This document shows, piece after piece, positions 16,536 to 24,164 of a DNA stretch of 64,000 nucleotides; within the stretch, counting starts at the first letter, position 1; each line of letters opens with the position of its first letter. A model generated the notes under the pieces. That model ran no database searches, was not told where the DNA came from, and worked only from the letters and a program-made list of their open reading frames with translations. The stretch spans positions 62,001 through 126,000 of the forward strand of contig NZ_JAGIAW010000010.1 of NCBI RefSeq assembly GCF_017744655.1. Reading direction: 5' to 3'. The position numbers and the translations under genes are program-made. The stretch is from Devosia sp. GTDB taxonomy: Bacteria > Pseudomonadota > Alphaproteobacteria > Rhizobiales > Devosiaceae.

Positions 16536-17648
16536 CTATGAAACCTCGCCCTCCCCCCTTGCCCAGGCGTCGGTCTTGATGCCGACCAGTTCGGAAATGT
16601 TCTTCTTGCCCGCCGAGCGCACGCCGGCGACGAGGCCGCGCTTGAGGCGGTCGAGCAGGTCGAGGCCGCCAAAGACCATGGCCGAATAGAGCTGGATAGC
16701 ATTGGCGCCGGCTTCGATTTTTGACAGGGCAGTTTGCGGGGAATGGATGCCGCCGACGCCGACCAGTGGCAGCGTGCCGACGCGCTGGCGCATCTGGGCG
16801 AGGCGCTGGGTGGAGAGTGGGAAGAGCGGTTTGCCCGAGAGGCCGCCTGTCTCTTCTGCGTTTTCTATGCCGGCGACGGGATCGCGCGAAATGGTGGTGT
16901 TGGAGACGATGAGGCCGTCGAGATCGGTCGCGAGGATGACGCGGGCTATGCCGTCCATGGCGGCTTCATCGAGATCGGGCGCGATCTTGAGGAGGACAGG
17001 CACGCGGGTTTTCGCCTTGGCTCGTGCGCTCAGGACCGCGTCGAGAAGCCTGGTGAGCGCTTCGTCGGCCTGCAGATTGCGGAGGCCCGGGGTGTTGGGC
17101 GAGGAGATGTTGACGGTGAGATAGTCGGCGAGGTCGGCGAAGCGGTTTACGCCCAACACATAGTCGGCGACGAAATCGTCGCTGTCCTTGTTGGCGCCGA
17201 TATTGACGCCGAGCGCGGCGGGGACGCGCAGGCCCTTAAGGCGTACGAAGGCCGCCTCGTGTCCCTCATTGTTAAAGCCCATGCGATTGATGACGCCATC
17301 GGCGGGGCCGATGCGGAAGAGGCGCGGCTTGGGATTGCCCACCTGCGGGCGTGGGGTAACGGTGCCGATTTCGACCATGCCGAAACCCATAAGGGCGAGC
17401 GGACGCGGGACTTCGGCATTCTTGTCAAAGCCCGCGGCCATGCCGACCGGGTTCTTCAATTCCAGGCCGCAGAGGGTTGTTGCGAGTTCGGGCGGGTCCT
17501 TCTGCTCCTGCTGCGGGGCGAGACCCAGGCGCAGGGCGGTGATGGTGGCCCCGTGGGCGGTCTCGGGGTCCATGCGCAGCAACGTGTCGCGTGTCAGATT
17601 GGCGAGGCCGGCATTGCGCAGCAGCGGAGCGAAGGCAGAAAGGATCAT
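16536..17648 (-). CDS. pyrD: Quinone-dependent dihydroorotate dehydrogenase
   Basis: 370 residues, class 2 enzyme that oxidises dihydroorotate to orotate in pyrimidine synthesis at the inner membrane, passing electrons to quinone. It has the N-terminal amphipathic membrane-binding helix (about 1-40), the FMN-site phrase NPVGMAAGFDKN and NRMGFNNEG. NISSPNTPGLR, which includes the catalytic serine, LKIAPDL, and IVSNTTISR follow in order. Length fits class 2. The ATG at 17648 overlaps the stop of the upstream DUF952 gene (ATGA). Confidence 0.95.
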   Translation of the reverse strand: MILSAFAPLLRNAGLANLTRDTLLRMDPETAHGATITALRLGLAPQQEQKDPPELATTLCGLELKNPVGMAAGFDKNAEVPRPLALMGFGMVEIGTVTPRPQVGNPKPRLFRIGPADGVINRMGFNNEGHEAAFVRLKGLRVPAALGVNIGANKDSDDFVADYVLGVNRFADLADYLTVNISSPNTPGLRNLQADEALTRLLDAVLSARAKAKTRVPVLLKIAPDLDEAAMDGIARVILATDLDGLIVSNTTISRDPVAGIENAEETGGLSGKPLFPLSTQRLAQMRQRVGTLPLVGVGGIHSPQTALSKIEAGANAIQLYSAMVFGGLDLLDRLKRGLVAGVRSAGKKNISELVGIKTDAWARGEGEVS

Positions 17649-18001
17649 TTGACACCTGCGGGCAGGGTACAGGAGCCGTCGGCGGCGACGCTGATCGGTT
17701 CCTCCCAGAGGATGGAGGACAGTTTCAAGGGGCCACCATAAAGATGCGGGAAGAGTTCGCCGCCGCGGGAGGGTTCCCAAACCAGGTCGTCGCCCAGATC
17801 GGCCGTCGGGACGGCGAGTAGCAGGAGACCCGCCTGACCGGCGAAATGCAGGCGCAGGGTTTCGGCCAATTGCGCCGCCGTCGAAAAGTGCATGTAGCCA
17901 TCCTTGTGGTCGATGGGCATGCCTTCGAACTGGCCAGAAACGCGCGCCGGCGCAAAGGCCACGGCAGTGGTGATTTTGTAGATCAGCTCGGGTATCGACA
18001 T
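17645..18001 (-). CDS. DUF952 family protein
   Basis: 118-residue protein of the DUF952 family, a small single-domain fold related to ADP-ribosyl transferase-like structures but without an established role. Characteristic phrases are IYKITTAVAF near the N-terminus, DHKDGYMHFSTAAQLAETL (about 32-50) and LVWEPSRGGELFPHLYG (about 74-90). Genes of this family commonly sit in front of pyrD in alphaproteobacteria, as here, with an ATGA overlap. The function is therefore unknown but the pairing is stable. Confidence 0.85.
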   Translation of the reverse strand: MSIPELIYKITTAVAFAPARVSGQFEGMPIDHKDGYMHFSTAAQLAETLRLHFAGQAGLLLLAVPTADLGDDLVWEPSRGGELFPHLYGGPLKLSSILWEEPISVAADGSCTLPAGVK

Positions 18002-18068
18002 GGGCGCGAACCTAGTTAAGTGATCAAGTCTGGGCAAGCATGATTGCGCGGGCTTTACAGGGGGAACG

Positions 18069-18100
18069 GCTGACATTAATCTAGGATTAATTTCCTCAAT
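18069..18100. promoter_or_regulatory. AT-rich inverted repeats, possible operator of the S24 repressor
   Basis: Within an otherwise GC-rich spacer, ATTAATCTAGGATTAAT is a nearly perfect palindrome (arms ATTAATC and GATTAAT), and a further AATCCTGATCAATG follows. It lies about 40 bp upstream of the repressor start and also in front of the divergent DUF952-pyrD pair, so it could control both. No experimental link is known to me. Confidence 0.4.
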
Positions 18101-18130
18101 CCTGATCAATGTCCTTTTAACGGCTTCACC

Positions 18131-18772
18131 ATGCTTTCTCACCGGGCTATCTGGGATGGTATCGACGCGCTGGCGCAGCGCCATGGCCATTCGGTTTCGG
18201 CCCTGGCGCGGCTGGCCGGGCTTGATGCAACCGCGTTCAACGTGTCCAAGCGCGTGAGCAAGGATGGACGCGAGCGCTGGCCATCGACCGAGAGCATTTC
18301 CAAAATTCTGGAAGCCACGGGGGAAGGGTTTGACAGCTTTCTCGCTGGAGCGGGAGCATTCATGCAGACCAGCAATACGCCCTATGGGCAGACGGTGCCG
18401 CTGCTGGGCCTGGCCCAGGCCGGCGCTGGCGGCTTTTTCGACAGTGCCGGTTTTCCGGCCGGGGAAGGCTGGGACGAGGTCACCCTGCCCTCGCCGGTCG
18501 ATCCCGGGATTTATGCGCTTGAAATCCAGGGCGACAGCATGGAGCCGCTTTATCGCGAGGGTGACCGCGTGGTGGTTTCGCCCACCGAGCAGGTGCGGCG
18601 CGGCGACCGGGTGGTGGTGAAGACGCGCGAAGGCGAGGTGATGGCCAAAATCCTCTATCGCCAGAGCGCCAAGCAGATCGAACTGCATTCGCTCAATCCG
18701 GCCTATGAGCCACGGGTGCTCAATACCAGGGATATCGAATGGATCGCGCGGATCATCTGGGCCAGCCAGTGA
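18131..18772 (+). CDS. HTH plus S24 peptidase-like transcriptional repressor
   Basis: 213 residues. An N-terminal XRE-like helix-turn-helix (about 1-70, with SVSALARLAGLDATAFN) is followed by a LexA/CI-type S24 domain (about 85-205). The catalytic serine lies in GDSMEPLYREGD and the lysine in EVMAKILYR, so self-cleavage chemistry could be intact. The usual Ala-Gly cleavage site would be in the LAQAGAGGFF stretch, by position only. Proteins of this form are conserved single-copy regulators in many alphaproteobacteria. The downstream acetyltransferase overlaps its stop codon. Upstream there is a 129-bp spacer shared with the DUF952-pyrD promoter, containing the AT-rich palindrome-like TTAATCTAGGATTAA, a possible operator. 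Confidence 0.82.
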   Translation: MLSHRAIWDGIDALAQRHGHSVSALARLAGLDATAFNVSKRVSKDGRERWPSTESISKILEATGEGFDSFLAGAGAFMQTSNTPYGQTVPLLGLAQAGAGGFFDSAGFPAGEGWDEVTLPSPVDPGIYALEIQGDSMEPLYREGDRVVVSPTEQVRRGDRVVVKTREGEVMAKILYRQSAKQIELHSLNPAYEPRVLNTRDIEWIARIIWASQ

Positions 18773-19215
18773 GGGTTGCGTCGGCGACAACGGCGGATGC
18801 CGCGGACTGGTTGGCCATGCGGACGGCGTTGTGGCCGGGCGGTCGCGATGAAGAACATGCGGCCGATATTGCCGAACTGCTTGATGATGCCGGAGAGACG
18901 ATCAACCTGATCGCACGTGGTGCGGACGGGACGGCGCTGGGCTTTGCCGAGGCGGCGCTGCGGCGCGATTATGTGAATGGTTGCAAGACGTCGCCGGTGG
19001 CGTTTCTCGAAGGGATTTTTGTAACACCCGAGGCGCGTGGGCAGGGCGTGGCACGGGCACTGGTTGTTGCCGTGGAGGCCTGGGCGCGAGAGCAGGGTTG
19101 TTCGGAATTTGCCTCGGACGCGGCTCTGGAGAATTTTGCGAGCCTCGATATGCATCGCGCGCTGGGTTTTGTGGAGACCCAGCGGGTGGTGTTTTTCAGG
19201 AAAGTGTTGGGGTAG
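18769..19215 (+). CDS. AAC(6')-type GNAT acetyltransferase
   Basis: 148 residues, GNAT fold, very like aminoglycoside 6'-N-acetyltransferases. WLAMRTALWPGG near the N-terminus is followed by GFAEAALRRDYVNGCKTSPVAFLEGIFV in two parts (about 66-92), the acetyl-CoA loop EARGQGVARAL, and the C-terminal signatures FASDAALEN and HRALGF ending in RVVFFRK. The GTG start at 18769 overlaps the repressor stop (GTGA) and gives the family's usual length; the in-frame ATG at 18739 would lie inside the repressor gene. Whether it acetylates aminoglycosides in this organism is unknown, as chromosomal members may have other physiological substrates. Confidence 0.82.
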   Translation: MRVASATTADAADWLAMRTALWPGGRDEEHAADIAELLDDAGETINLIARGADGTALGFAEAALRRDYVNGCKTSPVAFLEGIFVTPEARGQGVARALVVAVEAWAREQGCSEFASDAALENFASLDMHRALGFVETQRVVFFRKVLG

Positions 19216-19221
19216 CAGGGG

Positions 19222-19243
19222 TTCCGCTTTCGCGGGGAATGAC
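19222..19243. repeat. Fragment of a family-A palindromic repeat
   Basis: GTTCCGCTTTCGCGGGGAATGAC has the right-hand end of a GTCATTCCCGC-type repeat (compare 4650-4713) but lacks a complete left arm. It is probably a decayed or partial copy directly after the acetyltransferase gene. Confidence 0.45.
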
Positions 19244-19336
19244 ACTAGGCTTGGGGCTGCTATTCGAGCATGGCTCTATGGCTAATCGCGCGGTGAGAGC
19301 GCTTCACCGTTCATCTGAAACACCAAAAACTCGATT

Positions 19337-19406
19337 GTCACCCCGGGCTCGACCCGGGGCCTATCTTGATATCTCAGGATGAGCCCCGGCCTGAAGCCGG
19401 GGTGAT
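19337..19406. repeat. GTCAT-bounded palindromic repeat (family A, copy 3)
   Basis: GTCACCCCGGGCTCGACCCGGGG hairpin, then the core CTTGATATCTCAGGATGAG, then GCCCCGGCCTGAAGCCGGGGTGATC. It is about 70 bp and lies between two converging genes. The core differs from copies 1 and 2 at one or two bases and keeps the same order of parts. Confidence 0.75.
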
Positions 19407-19450
19407 CGGTGTGTGGGAAGGTATCAGTTCAAACGTGAAATGCCCTAACC

Positions 19451-21154
19451 TTACGAGGCCATGTGAAGCTCTCCAGCCAGCGCCTTGGCGATGAGCTTGC
19501 GGGTGTTTTCGATGCCGTAGAGTGCGGCGAAGGAGCCGAAGCGGGGGCCGCGTTCCTGGCCAATCAGCACCTGATAGAGCATCTGGAAGAAGTCGCCGGA
19601 GACACCGGGACCGCCAGTGGGGCTCTTTTTCGTGTGGTCCTGATAGCGCTCGATGGTGCGAGCGACATCAAGGGCGGCCGTCTGGATGGTTTCGTTGTCG
19701 GCGTCGGCCGGGAGAGCGGCGAAGGCGGCAGAGACCGCTTCGAGCGCAGAGCGTTCGACATCGTCTGGGGCACGATAGGTCTTCTTCACAAAATCGCGGA
19801 AGTAGCGCATGGCGTAGCCGACCAGCGCATCGAGATGCGGATGGGTCTTGGCTGACACGCCCGGCGCATAGGCCGAGATATAGCCCCACATGACTTCCGG
19901 GGTTTCTGGATTGGATGCGGTAGCAAGGTTGAGCAGCAGCGCGAAGGTGACCGGCATGTCGACCTTGGGCACATTGCCATAGTGGACGTGGAAGGCCGGG
20001 TTTTCGAGGCGCGCAGCAGCATCCTGCTTTTCATAGGCTGCGACGTGGGCGAAATATTCGTCCACGGCACGCGGGATGACGTCGAAATGCAGGCGCTTGG
20101 CAACGCGCGGCTTCTGGAACATGTAGAGGCCGAGGCTCTCGGTCGGCGCATAGGTCAACCATTCGTCGATGGTCAGGCCATTGCCCTTGGACTTGGAGAT
20201 CTTCTGGCCCTCGGCATCGAGGAACAATTCATACACGTAGTGCTCGGGCGGGGTGCCGCCGAGGATCGCGCAGATCTTGTCGTAGATGTGCTGATTGGTC
20301 TGGTGGTCCTTGCCGAACATTTCGAAATCGACGCCCAGCGCGGCCCAGCGCATGCCGAAGTCGGGCTTCCACTGCAGCTTGACGTGGCCGCCTGTGACTG
20401 GAACGGTGGTGTCGCGGCCGTCTTCGTCGGCGAAGGTGACCGTGCCGTCCTTGGCGTTGACTTCCTTCATCGGCACATAGAGCACACGGCCGGAAATCGG
20501 GGAGATCGGCAGGAAGGGCGAATAGGTTGCCTGGCGCTCGGCCCCGAGGGTCGGCAGCATCACATCCATGATCGCCTGATAGCGCTCGGCGGCGAGGCGC
20601 AGGACGGTGTCGAACTTGCCCGACCGATAGTAATCGGTGGCGCTGGCGAATTCGTAGTCGAACCCAAAGGTATCGAGGAAACGACGGAGCATGGCGTTGT
20701 TGTGGTGGCCAAAGCTCTCGTATTCGTTGGTCCAGGGATCGGGAACCGAGGTCAGCGGCTTTTGCAGATGCGGCTCCATCGCCTCCTTGGAGGGGACGGT
20801 ATCCGGAATCTTGCGCATGCCATCGAGATCGTCCGAGAAGCACAGGAGCCGCGTCGGGATTTGGTCGCGCGTCAGAAGGCGGAAGGCGGTGCGGACCATG
20901 GTGGTGCGCGCCACTTCGCCAAAGGTGCCGATATGGGGCAGGCCCGAGGGGCCATAACCGGTCTCGAACAGGGCCTCGCCCTTGCCCGACTTTTCCAGCC
21001 GTTTGACGATCTTGCGTGCTTCTTCGAACGGCCAGGCGCGAGCGGACTGCGCAGGCTCAAAGAACGACGGATCGAGGGCGGGCAAAACAGCGGGCGACAC
21101 TGGGCGATAGCCTTTCGGGTGGTGCAGGAAGGTAGAAGAATGGCGGTGTCGCAT
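19451..21154 (-). CDS. lysS: Lysine-tRNA ligase, class I
   Basis: 567 residues. It charges tRNA-Lys with lysine using the class I Rossmann core, the form used by archaea, spirochaetes and most alphaproteobacteria in place of the class II enzyme. The HIGH-type motif is HIGT at 74-77 and the KMSKS-type motif KISKS at 318-322. Further conserved phrases are [24 protein letters not shown] and [14 protein letters not shown]. The first ATG gives a long N-terminus; a GTG about 19 codons in (with AAAGG upstream) would give a start closer to relatives, so the first 18 residues are uncertain. It stands alone between a repeat-filled spacer and a divergent TerB-like gene. Confidence 0.95.
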   Translation of the reverse strand: MRHRHSSTFLHHPKGYRPVSPAVLPALDPSFFEPAQSARAWPFEEARKIVKRLEKSGKGEALFETGYGPSGLPHIGTFGEVARTTMVRTAFRLLTRDQIPTRLLCFSDDLDGMRKIPDTVPSKEAMEPHLQKPLTSVPDPWTNEYESFGHHNNAMLRRFLDTFGFDYEFASATDYYRSGKFDTVLRLAAERYQAIMDVMLPTLGAERQATYSPFLPISPISGRVLYVPMKEVNAKDGTVTFADEDGRDTTVPVTGGHVKLQWKPDFGMRWAALGVDFEMFGKDHQTNQHIYDKICAILGGTPPEHYVYELFLDAEGQKISKSKGNGLTIDEWLTYAPTESLGLYMFQKPRVAKRLHFDVIPRAVDEYFAHVAAYEKQDAAARLENPAFHVHYGNVPKVDMPVTFALLLNLATASNPETPEVMWGYISAYAPGVSAKTHPHLDALVGYAMRYFRDFVKKTYRAPDDVERSALEAVSAAFAALPADADNETIQTAALDVARTIERYQDHTKKSPTGGPGVSGDFFQMLYQVLIGQERGPRFGSFAALYGIENTRKLIAKALAGELHMAS

Positions 21155-21244
21155 TCCCCTTGGCTTACGTCAATGTCGCAGGTGGTTGCGAAAGCGGGCG
21201 GCGCACCCTAGTTTTTGAACCACTTACCATTGCTGGAAGGCGCC

Positions 21245-21658
21245 ATGACCATCTCTGCCCACGACGCTCTCATCCATCTGATGCTGGTGGCCGCCTCTTC
21301 GGACAGCACGATGACCGAACGCGAGCTCATCCGCATCCAGGCGCTGATCGACCGGCTGCCGGTATTCGAAGGCTTTGACAAGTCGCGGCTGACCGAGGTG
21401 GCCAATGAATGCGCGGACCTGCTCAACGGGCCGGATGGCCTCGATCGAGTGGTCGACAATGCGCTGGCGGCACTGCCGAAAAAGCTGGAAGACACCGCCT
21501 ATGCGCTGGCGGTCGAGATCACGTCCGTTGACCTGCATCTCGAGCAGGAAGAGCTGCGCTATCTCGAAATGCTGCGGGATAAGTTGACGCTTGACCGGCT
21601 GACGACGGCGGCGATTGAAGTCGCGGCGCGGGCGCGGCATCGGCGGATGCCGAGCTAG
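21245..21658 (+). CDS. TerB-like family protein
   Basis: 137 residues, all-helical, with the TerB pattern. It begins TISAHDALIHLMLVAASSDSTM; the acidic residues that follow the first helix (TEREL) and the SVDLHLEQEELRYLEML segment (about 100-116) correspond to the two acidic metal-binding sites seen in TerB/TerB-like domains. TerB proteins are found in tellurite and stress systems, but stand-alone members like this are widespread and of unknown role. GGAAGG lies directly ahead of the chosen ATG; an earlier in-frame ATG at 21215 lacks this. It is divergent from the lysyl-tRNA synthetase gene. Confidence 0.75.
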   Translation: MTISAHDALIHLMLVAASSDSTMTERELIRIQALIDRLPVFEGFDKSRLTEVANECADLLNGPDGLDRVVDNALAALPKKLEDTAYALAVEITSVDLHLEQEELRYLEMLRDKLTLDRLTTAAIEVAARARHRRMPS

Positions 21659-21685
21659 TTCTTTTTCGACAGCCTTCCATCGGTC

Positions 21686-21757
21686 GTCACCACCGGGCTT
21701 GCCCCGGTGGTCCCCAGCGGAGGCGAGATGGATTGCCGGTACGAGCCCGGCAATGAC
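21686..21757. repeat. GTCAC-bounded palindromic repeat (family A, divergent copy 4)
   Basis: GTCACCACCGGGCTTGCCCCGGTGG forms the first hairpin and ATTGCCGGTACGAGCCCGGCAATGAC the second. It has the same two-hairpin plan and bounding GTCA/TGAC ends as other family-A copies but a different core. It lies between convergent genes. Confidence 0.65.
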
Positions 21758-21791
21758 GACGGGTTGGATGGTTTAGAGAAGCACTGGCCGC

Positions 21792-22622
21792 TTAGTAAAA
21801 TCCCACCGGGAACCAGCGCAGGTAGAGTTCGTCGAGGGCGCCGTTTTCCTTGAGGCGGACCAGGGCCCAATCGATGGCGTGGCGGGCGGCGTCGTTGCCG
21901 GCGGGGACGGCGATGGTGAGGCCTTCGCCGAAGAGTTCGGGACGGAAATAGGGCTCGCCGGCAAAGGAGCAGCAGGCGGGATTGTCGTTGAGCCAGAAGG
22001 CGGAGCGCATGGCGTCGCCGAAATAGGCGTCCACCTTTTCGTCGCGCAGGGCGGTCAGGGCTTCAATTTCGGAATCGAAGGTTTCGAGCGTCACGTTGGG
22101 CAGGTAGCGCGCCATGAAATCGGCATGGGCTGATCCGGCGCGGATGGCGACGGTTTTGCCGGAGAGGTTTGCGACCGAGAAGGCGGCGACGTCATCGGTG
22201 CGGGTGACGAAGCGGCCCGGCAACGCGAGATAGGTCGAGGAAAAGTCGAATTTTGCGCCGTTTTCAGGGGTGACGGCGAGGCCGGCGATGAGGGCGTCGC
22301 CTTGCGCATCGGCGAGGGCATTGGCGGCTTGGTCCCAGGGCCAGGCCTGGAGCGTGCAGGCGATGTTGACCTCGGCGCAGATGCGCTTGGCGAGGTCGAC
22401 GTTGAAGCCGATCAGCTCGCCATTGGTGTCACGGAAATTGAAGGGTGGGAAATCGGCCGTGGTGAGGAAGCGGATCGCCGGGACGGAACCCTGCAAGGGC
22501 AGGATTTCGCGGGCGTCGGGATCGGCGTGGTAGGGGAGTGGCTGGGCGAGTGTGGGGGTGGCGAAGGCCAGTCCACATAGAGCGAGCACCGCAAAACCAA
22601 GCCACACAATCCCCCTCCCCAT
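21792..22622 (-). CDS. Family 3 (amino-acid type) ABC substrate-binding protein
   Basis: 276 residues from the chosen ATG. A signal peptide (about 1-26, GIVWLGFAVLALCGLAFATPTLAQ) is followed by an SBP_bac_3 domain. Typical phrases are RFLTTADFPPFNFRDTNGE, IGFNVDLAKRICAE and AWPWDQAANAL, with the later NLSGKTVAIRAGSAHADF and FGDAMRSAFWL. It would bind a polar amino acid or similar small solute in the periplasm. No permease or ATPase genes are adjacent, so it is an orphan binding protein. The start codon falls inside a family-B repeat, and the frame remains open to 22754, so the repeat has supplied the 5' end. It follows metZ on the same strand. Confidence 0.82.
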   Translation of the reverse strand: MGRGIVWLGFAVLALCGLAFATPTLAQPLPYHADPDAREILPLQGSVPAIRFLTTADFPPFNFRDTNGELIGFNVDLAKRICAEVNIACTLQAWPWDQAANALADAQGDALIAGLAVTPENGAKFDFSSTYLALPGRFVTRTDDVAAFSVANLSGKTVAIRAGSAHADFMARYLPNVTLETFDSEIEALTALRDEKVDAYFGDAMRSAFWLNDNPACCSFAGEPYFRPELFGEGLTIAVPAGNDAARHAIDWALVRLKENGALDELYLRWFPVGFY

Positions 22623-22731
22623 CCCTCCCCGCAAGGGGGAGGGTGCCGAGCTGGTGCACTTGAACGGCCCTCGTCCCAAACGCGATGCGACACCTCCCCC
22701 CTGGCGGGGGAGGTTGGGAGGGGAGGCCGGT
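22610..22731. repeat. Palindromic intergenic repeat (family B, copy 4)
   Basis: Hairpin one is CCCTCCCC...GCAAGGGGGAGGG; hairpin two is CCTCCCCC-CTGG-CGGGGGAGG with the flanking TTGGGAGGGGAGG. It fills the space between metZ and the binding-protein gene and overlaps the latter's start codon. Confidence 0.7.
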
Positions 22732-22761
22732 CGTGCACGGAGCAGATCAGTCATATCGGCG

Positions 22762-23970
22762 CTAAACCTGATCCAGCGCGTACATCAGGTCTGCGATCAG
22801 ATCATCGGCATCTTCGAGGCCGACCGAGAGGCGCAACAGGCCCGGGGTGACGCCGGTTTCGAGGCGGACTTCTTCGGTGAGGCGCGCGTGGGTGGTGGTG
22901 CGCGGGTGGGTGATGAGCGATTTGGCATCGCCGAGATTATTCGAGATCAGCACCACCGCGAGGGAATCCGAGAGCGCGAAGGCCGCTTCCTGACCGCCCT
23001 TGAGGTCGAGGGCAAGGAGGGTCGAGCCGCGGCTCATCTGGCGCTTGGCGAGATCGTATTGCGGATGGCTCTTGTGGTGCGGATAGATGACGCGGTTGAC
23101 CTTTGGATGCGATGCCAGCGCTTCGGCGATCTTTTCGGCGCTGTCGGTCATCTGGCGGATGCGCAGGGCGTAGGTTTCGAGGCCTTTCAGCAATACCCAG
23201 GCATTGAAAGCGCTGAGCGTGGCGCCGGTCTGGCGGAGGAAGGTGTGGACGTCGGCTTCGATGATGGCCTTTGAGCCGAGCACGATGCCGCCGAGCACCC
23301 TGCCCTGCCCGTCGATATGCTTGGTCGCCGAATAGGTGACGAGGTCGGCGCCGAGTTCGAGCGGTTTTTGGTAGAGGGCGGTCGAAAAGACATTGTCGAC
23401 GATCAGCTTGGCGCCATGAGCGTGGGCGATGTCGGCGACGGCCTTGATGTCGACCAGCTCGAGCGTCGGATTGGTCGGGGTCTCAACGAAGACGACCCTG
23501 GTGTTCGGGCGCATGGCGCGCGCGAAATTTTCGGGGTCGCGGCCGTCGACGAGCGTCGATTCAACGCCGAAGCGCGGGGCGTAGTCTTCGACCACGTAGC
23601 GGCAACCACCGAAAAGCGCCTGGGCAGCGACGATGTGGTCACCGGCGCGCACCTGGCTCATCACCGCATTGGTGACGGCGGCCATGCCCGAGGCGAAACC
23701 GCGGGCAGCTTCAGCGCCTTCGATCAGCGCCATGCGCTCCTGGAACATGTCGACGGTTGGATTGGCAAAGCGCGAATAATTGTGGGCACCGGGGATCTTG
23801 TTGAGGAACAGGTCCTCGGCATGCTGCGAGCTCGGGTAGGAATAGCCGGAATTGAGATAGATGGCTTCGCTGGTTTCGTTGAAGGGCGAACGCTTGCCCC
23901 CGCCATGGACCATCTGCGTCGCCGCCGAGCGCCGTTTGGGATCAAGGAGGGGATTTTTATCTCTAGACAT
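22762..23970 (-). CDS. metZ: O-succinylhomoserine sulfhydrylase
   Basis: 402-residue PLP enzyme of the Cys/Met metabolism family that makes homocysteine directly from O-succinylhomoserine and sulfide. PLP-contact phrases are SRFANPTVDMF, ASGMAAVTNAVMS and VETPTNPTLELVDI. VDNVFSTALYQ and the lysine of YSATKHIDGQGRVLGG follow. The last of these, with GQGR, is characteristic of MetZ rather than cystathionine gamma-synthase. The ATG at 23970 has GGCGAAG upstream; the ATG at 24000 would sit inside the terminator of the leader. The leader carries a SAM-II riboswitch, as expected for a methionine synthesis gene. Confidence 0.93.
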   Translation of the reverse strand: MSRDKNPLLDPKRRSAATQMVHGGGKRSPFNETSEAIYLNSGYSYPSSQHAEDLFLNKIPGAHNYSRFANPTVDMFQERMALIEGAEAARGFASGMAAVTNAVMSQVRAGDHIVAAQALFGGCRYVVEDYAPRFGVESTLVDGRDPENFARAMRPNTRVVFVETPTNPTLELVDIKAVADIAHAHGAKLIVDNVFSTALYQKPLELGADLVTYSATKHIDGQGRVLGGIVLGSKAIIEADVHTFLRQTGATLSAFNAWVLLKGLETYALRIRQMTDSAEKIAEALASHPKVNRVIYPHHKSHPQYDLAKRQMSRGSTLLALDLKGGQEAAFALSDSLAVVLISNNLGDAKSLITHPRTTTHARLTEEVRLETGVTPGLLRLSVGLEDADDLIADLMYALDQV

Positions 23971-23986
23971 AACTTCGCCTTCGAAC

Positions 23987-24017
23987 AAAAAAACCGGCAC
24001 GCGAGTGGCGGCCGGTT
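23987..24017 (-). terminator. Rho-independent terminator in the metZ leader
   Basis: On the minus strand, ACCGGC and GCCGGT form a stem around a 12-base loop, followed directly by TTTTTTT. It lies between the SAM-II aptamer and the metZ start codon. It would stop transcription in the metZ leader when SAM is bound, which is the usual logic of such a leader; a mutually exclusive anti-terminator is not obvious by eye. Confidence 0.7.
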
Positions 24018-24019
24018 AC

Positions 24020-24078
24020 CAACGGTCTTTAGCAATTTCTTTAAAGTGGCTGCAAGCGACCGGCCAAATCACCACTGG
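24020..24078 (-). promoter_or_regulatory. SAM-II riboswitch aptamer
   Basis: Read on the minus strand, the leader has AGTGGTGATTTGG, then CCGGTCGCTTGCAGCCACT, then TTAAA.AA...GCTAAAGACCG. These are the conserved parts of the SAM-II (metA-type) aptamer. P1 pairs AGTGG with CCACT; the pseudoknot pairs CGGTC in the loop with GACCG near the 3' end; the GCTAAA element that contacts SAM is intact. SAM-II is known chiefly from alphaproteobacterial metA, metZ and metC leaders. It lies about 50 nt upstream of metZ. Confidence 0.88.
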
Positions 24079-24164
24079 AAATGACTAAACCGCAATTGGC
24101 CGGTGGCGTCAATGTTCAGGCTTTGCTAGGGAGAACGACCCCTGATTTGCCGGAGCATCGCACC

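Noticed and set aside
1941..22731. A CRISPR array suggested by recurring palindromes
   Set aside because: The repeats are far apart, differ in sequence and have no regular spacers; no cas gene is present.
22623..22754. Longer start of the family 3 binding protein (ATG at 22754)
   Set aside because: The extra 44 residues are translated repeat DNA and would place the hydrophobic signal segment far from the N-terminus; ATG 22622 sits directly before it.
24081..24164. dcd start at the upstream ATG 24081
   Set aside because: It would begin at the edge of the metZ SAM-II leader and add 28 residues outside the conserved Dcd domain; ATG 24165 has a better ribosome site.
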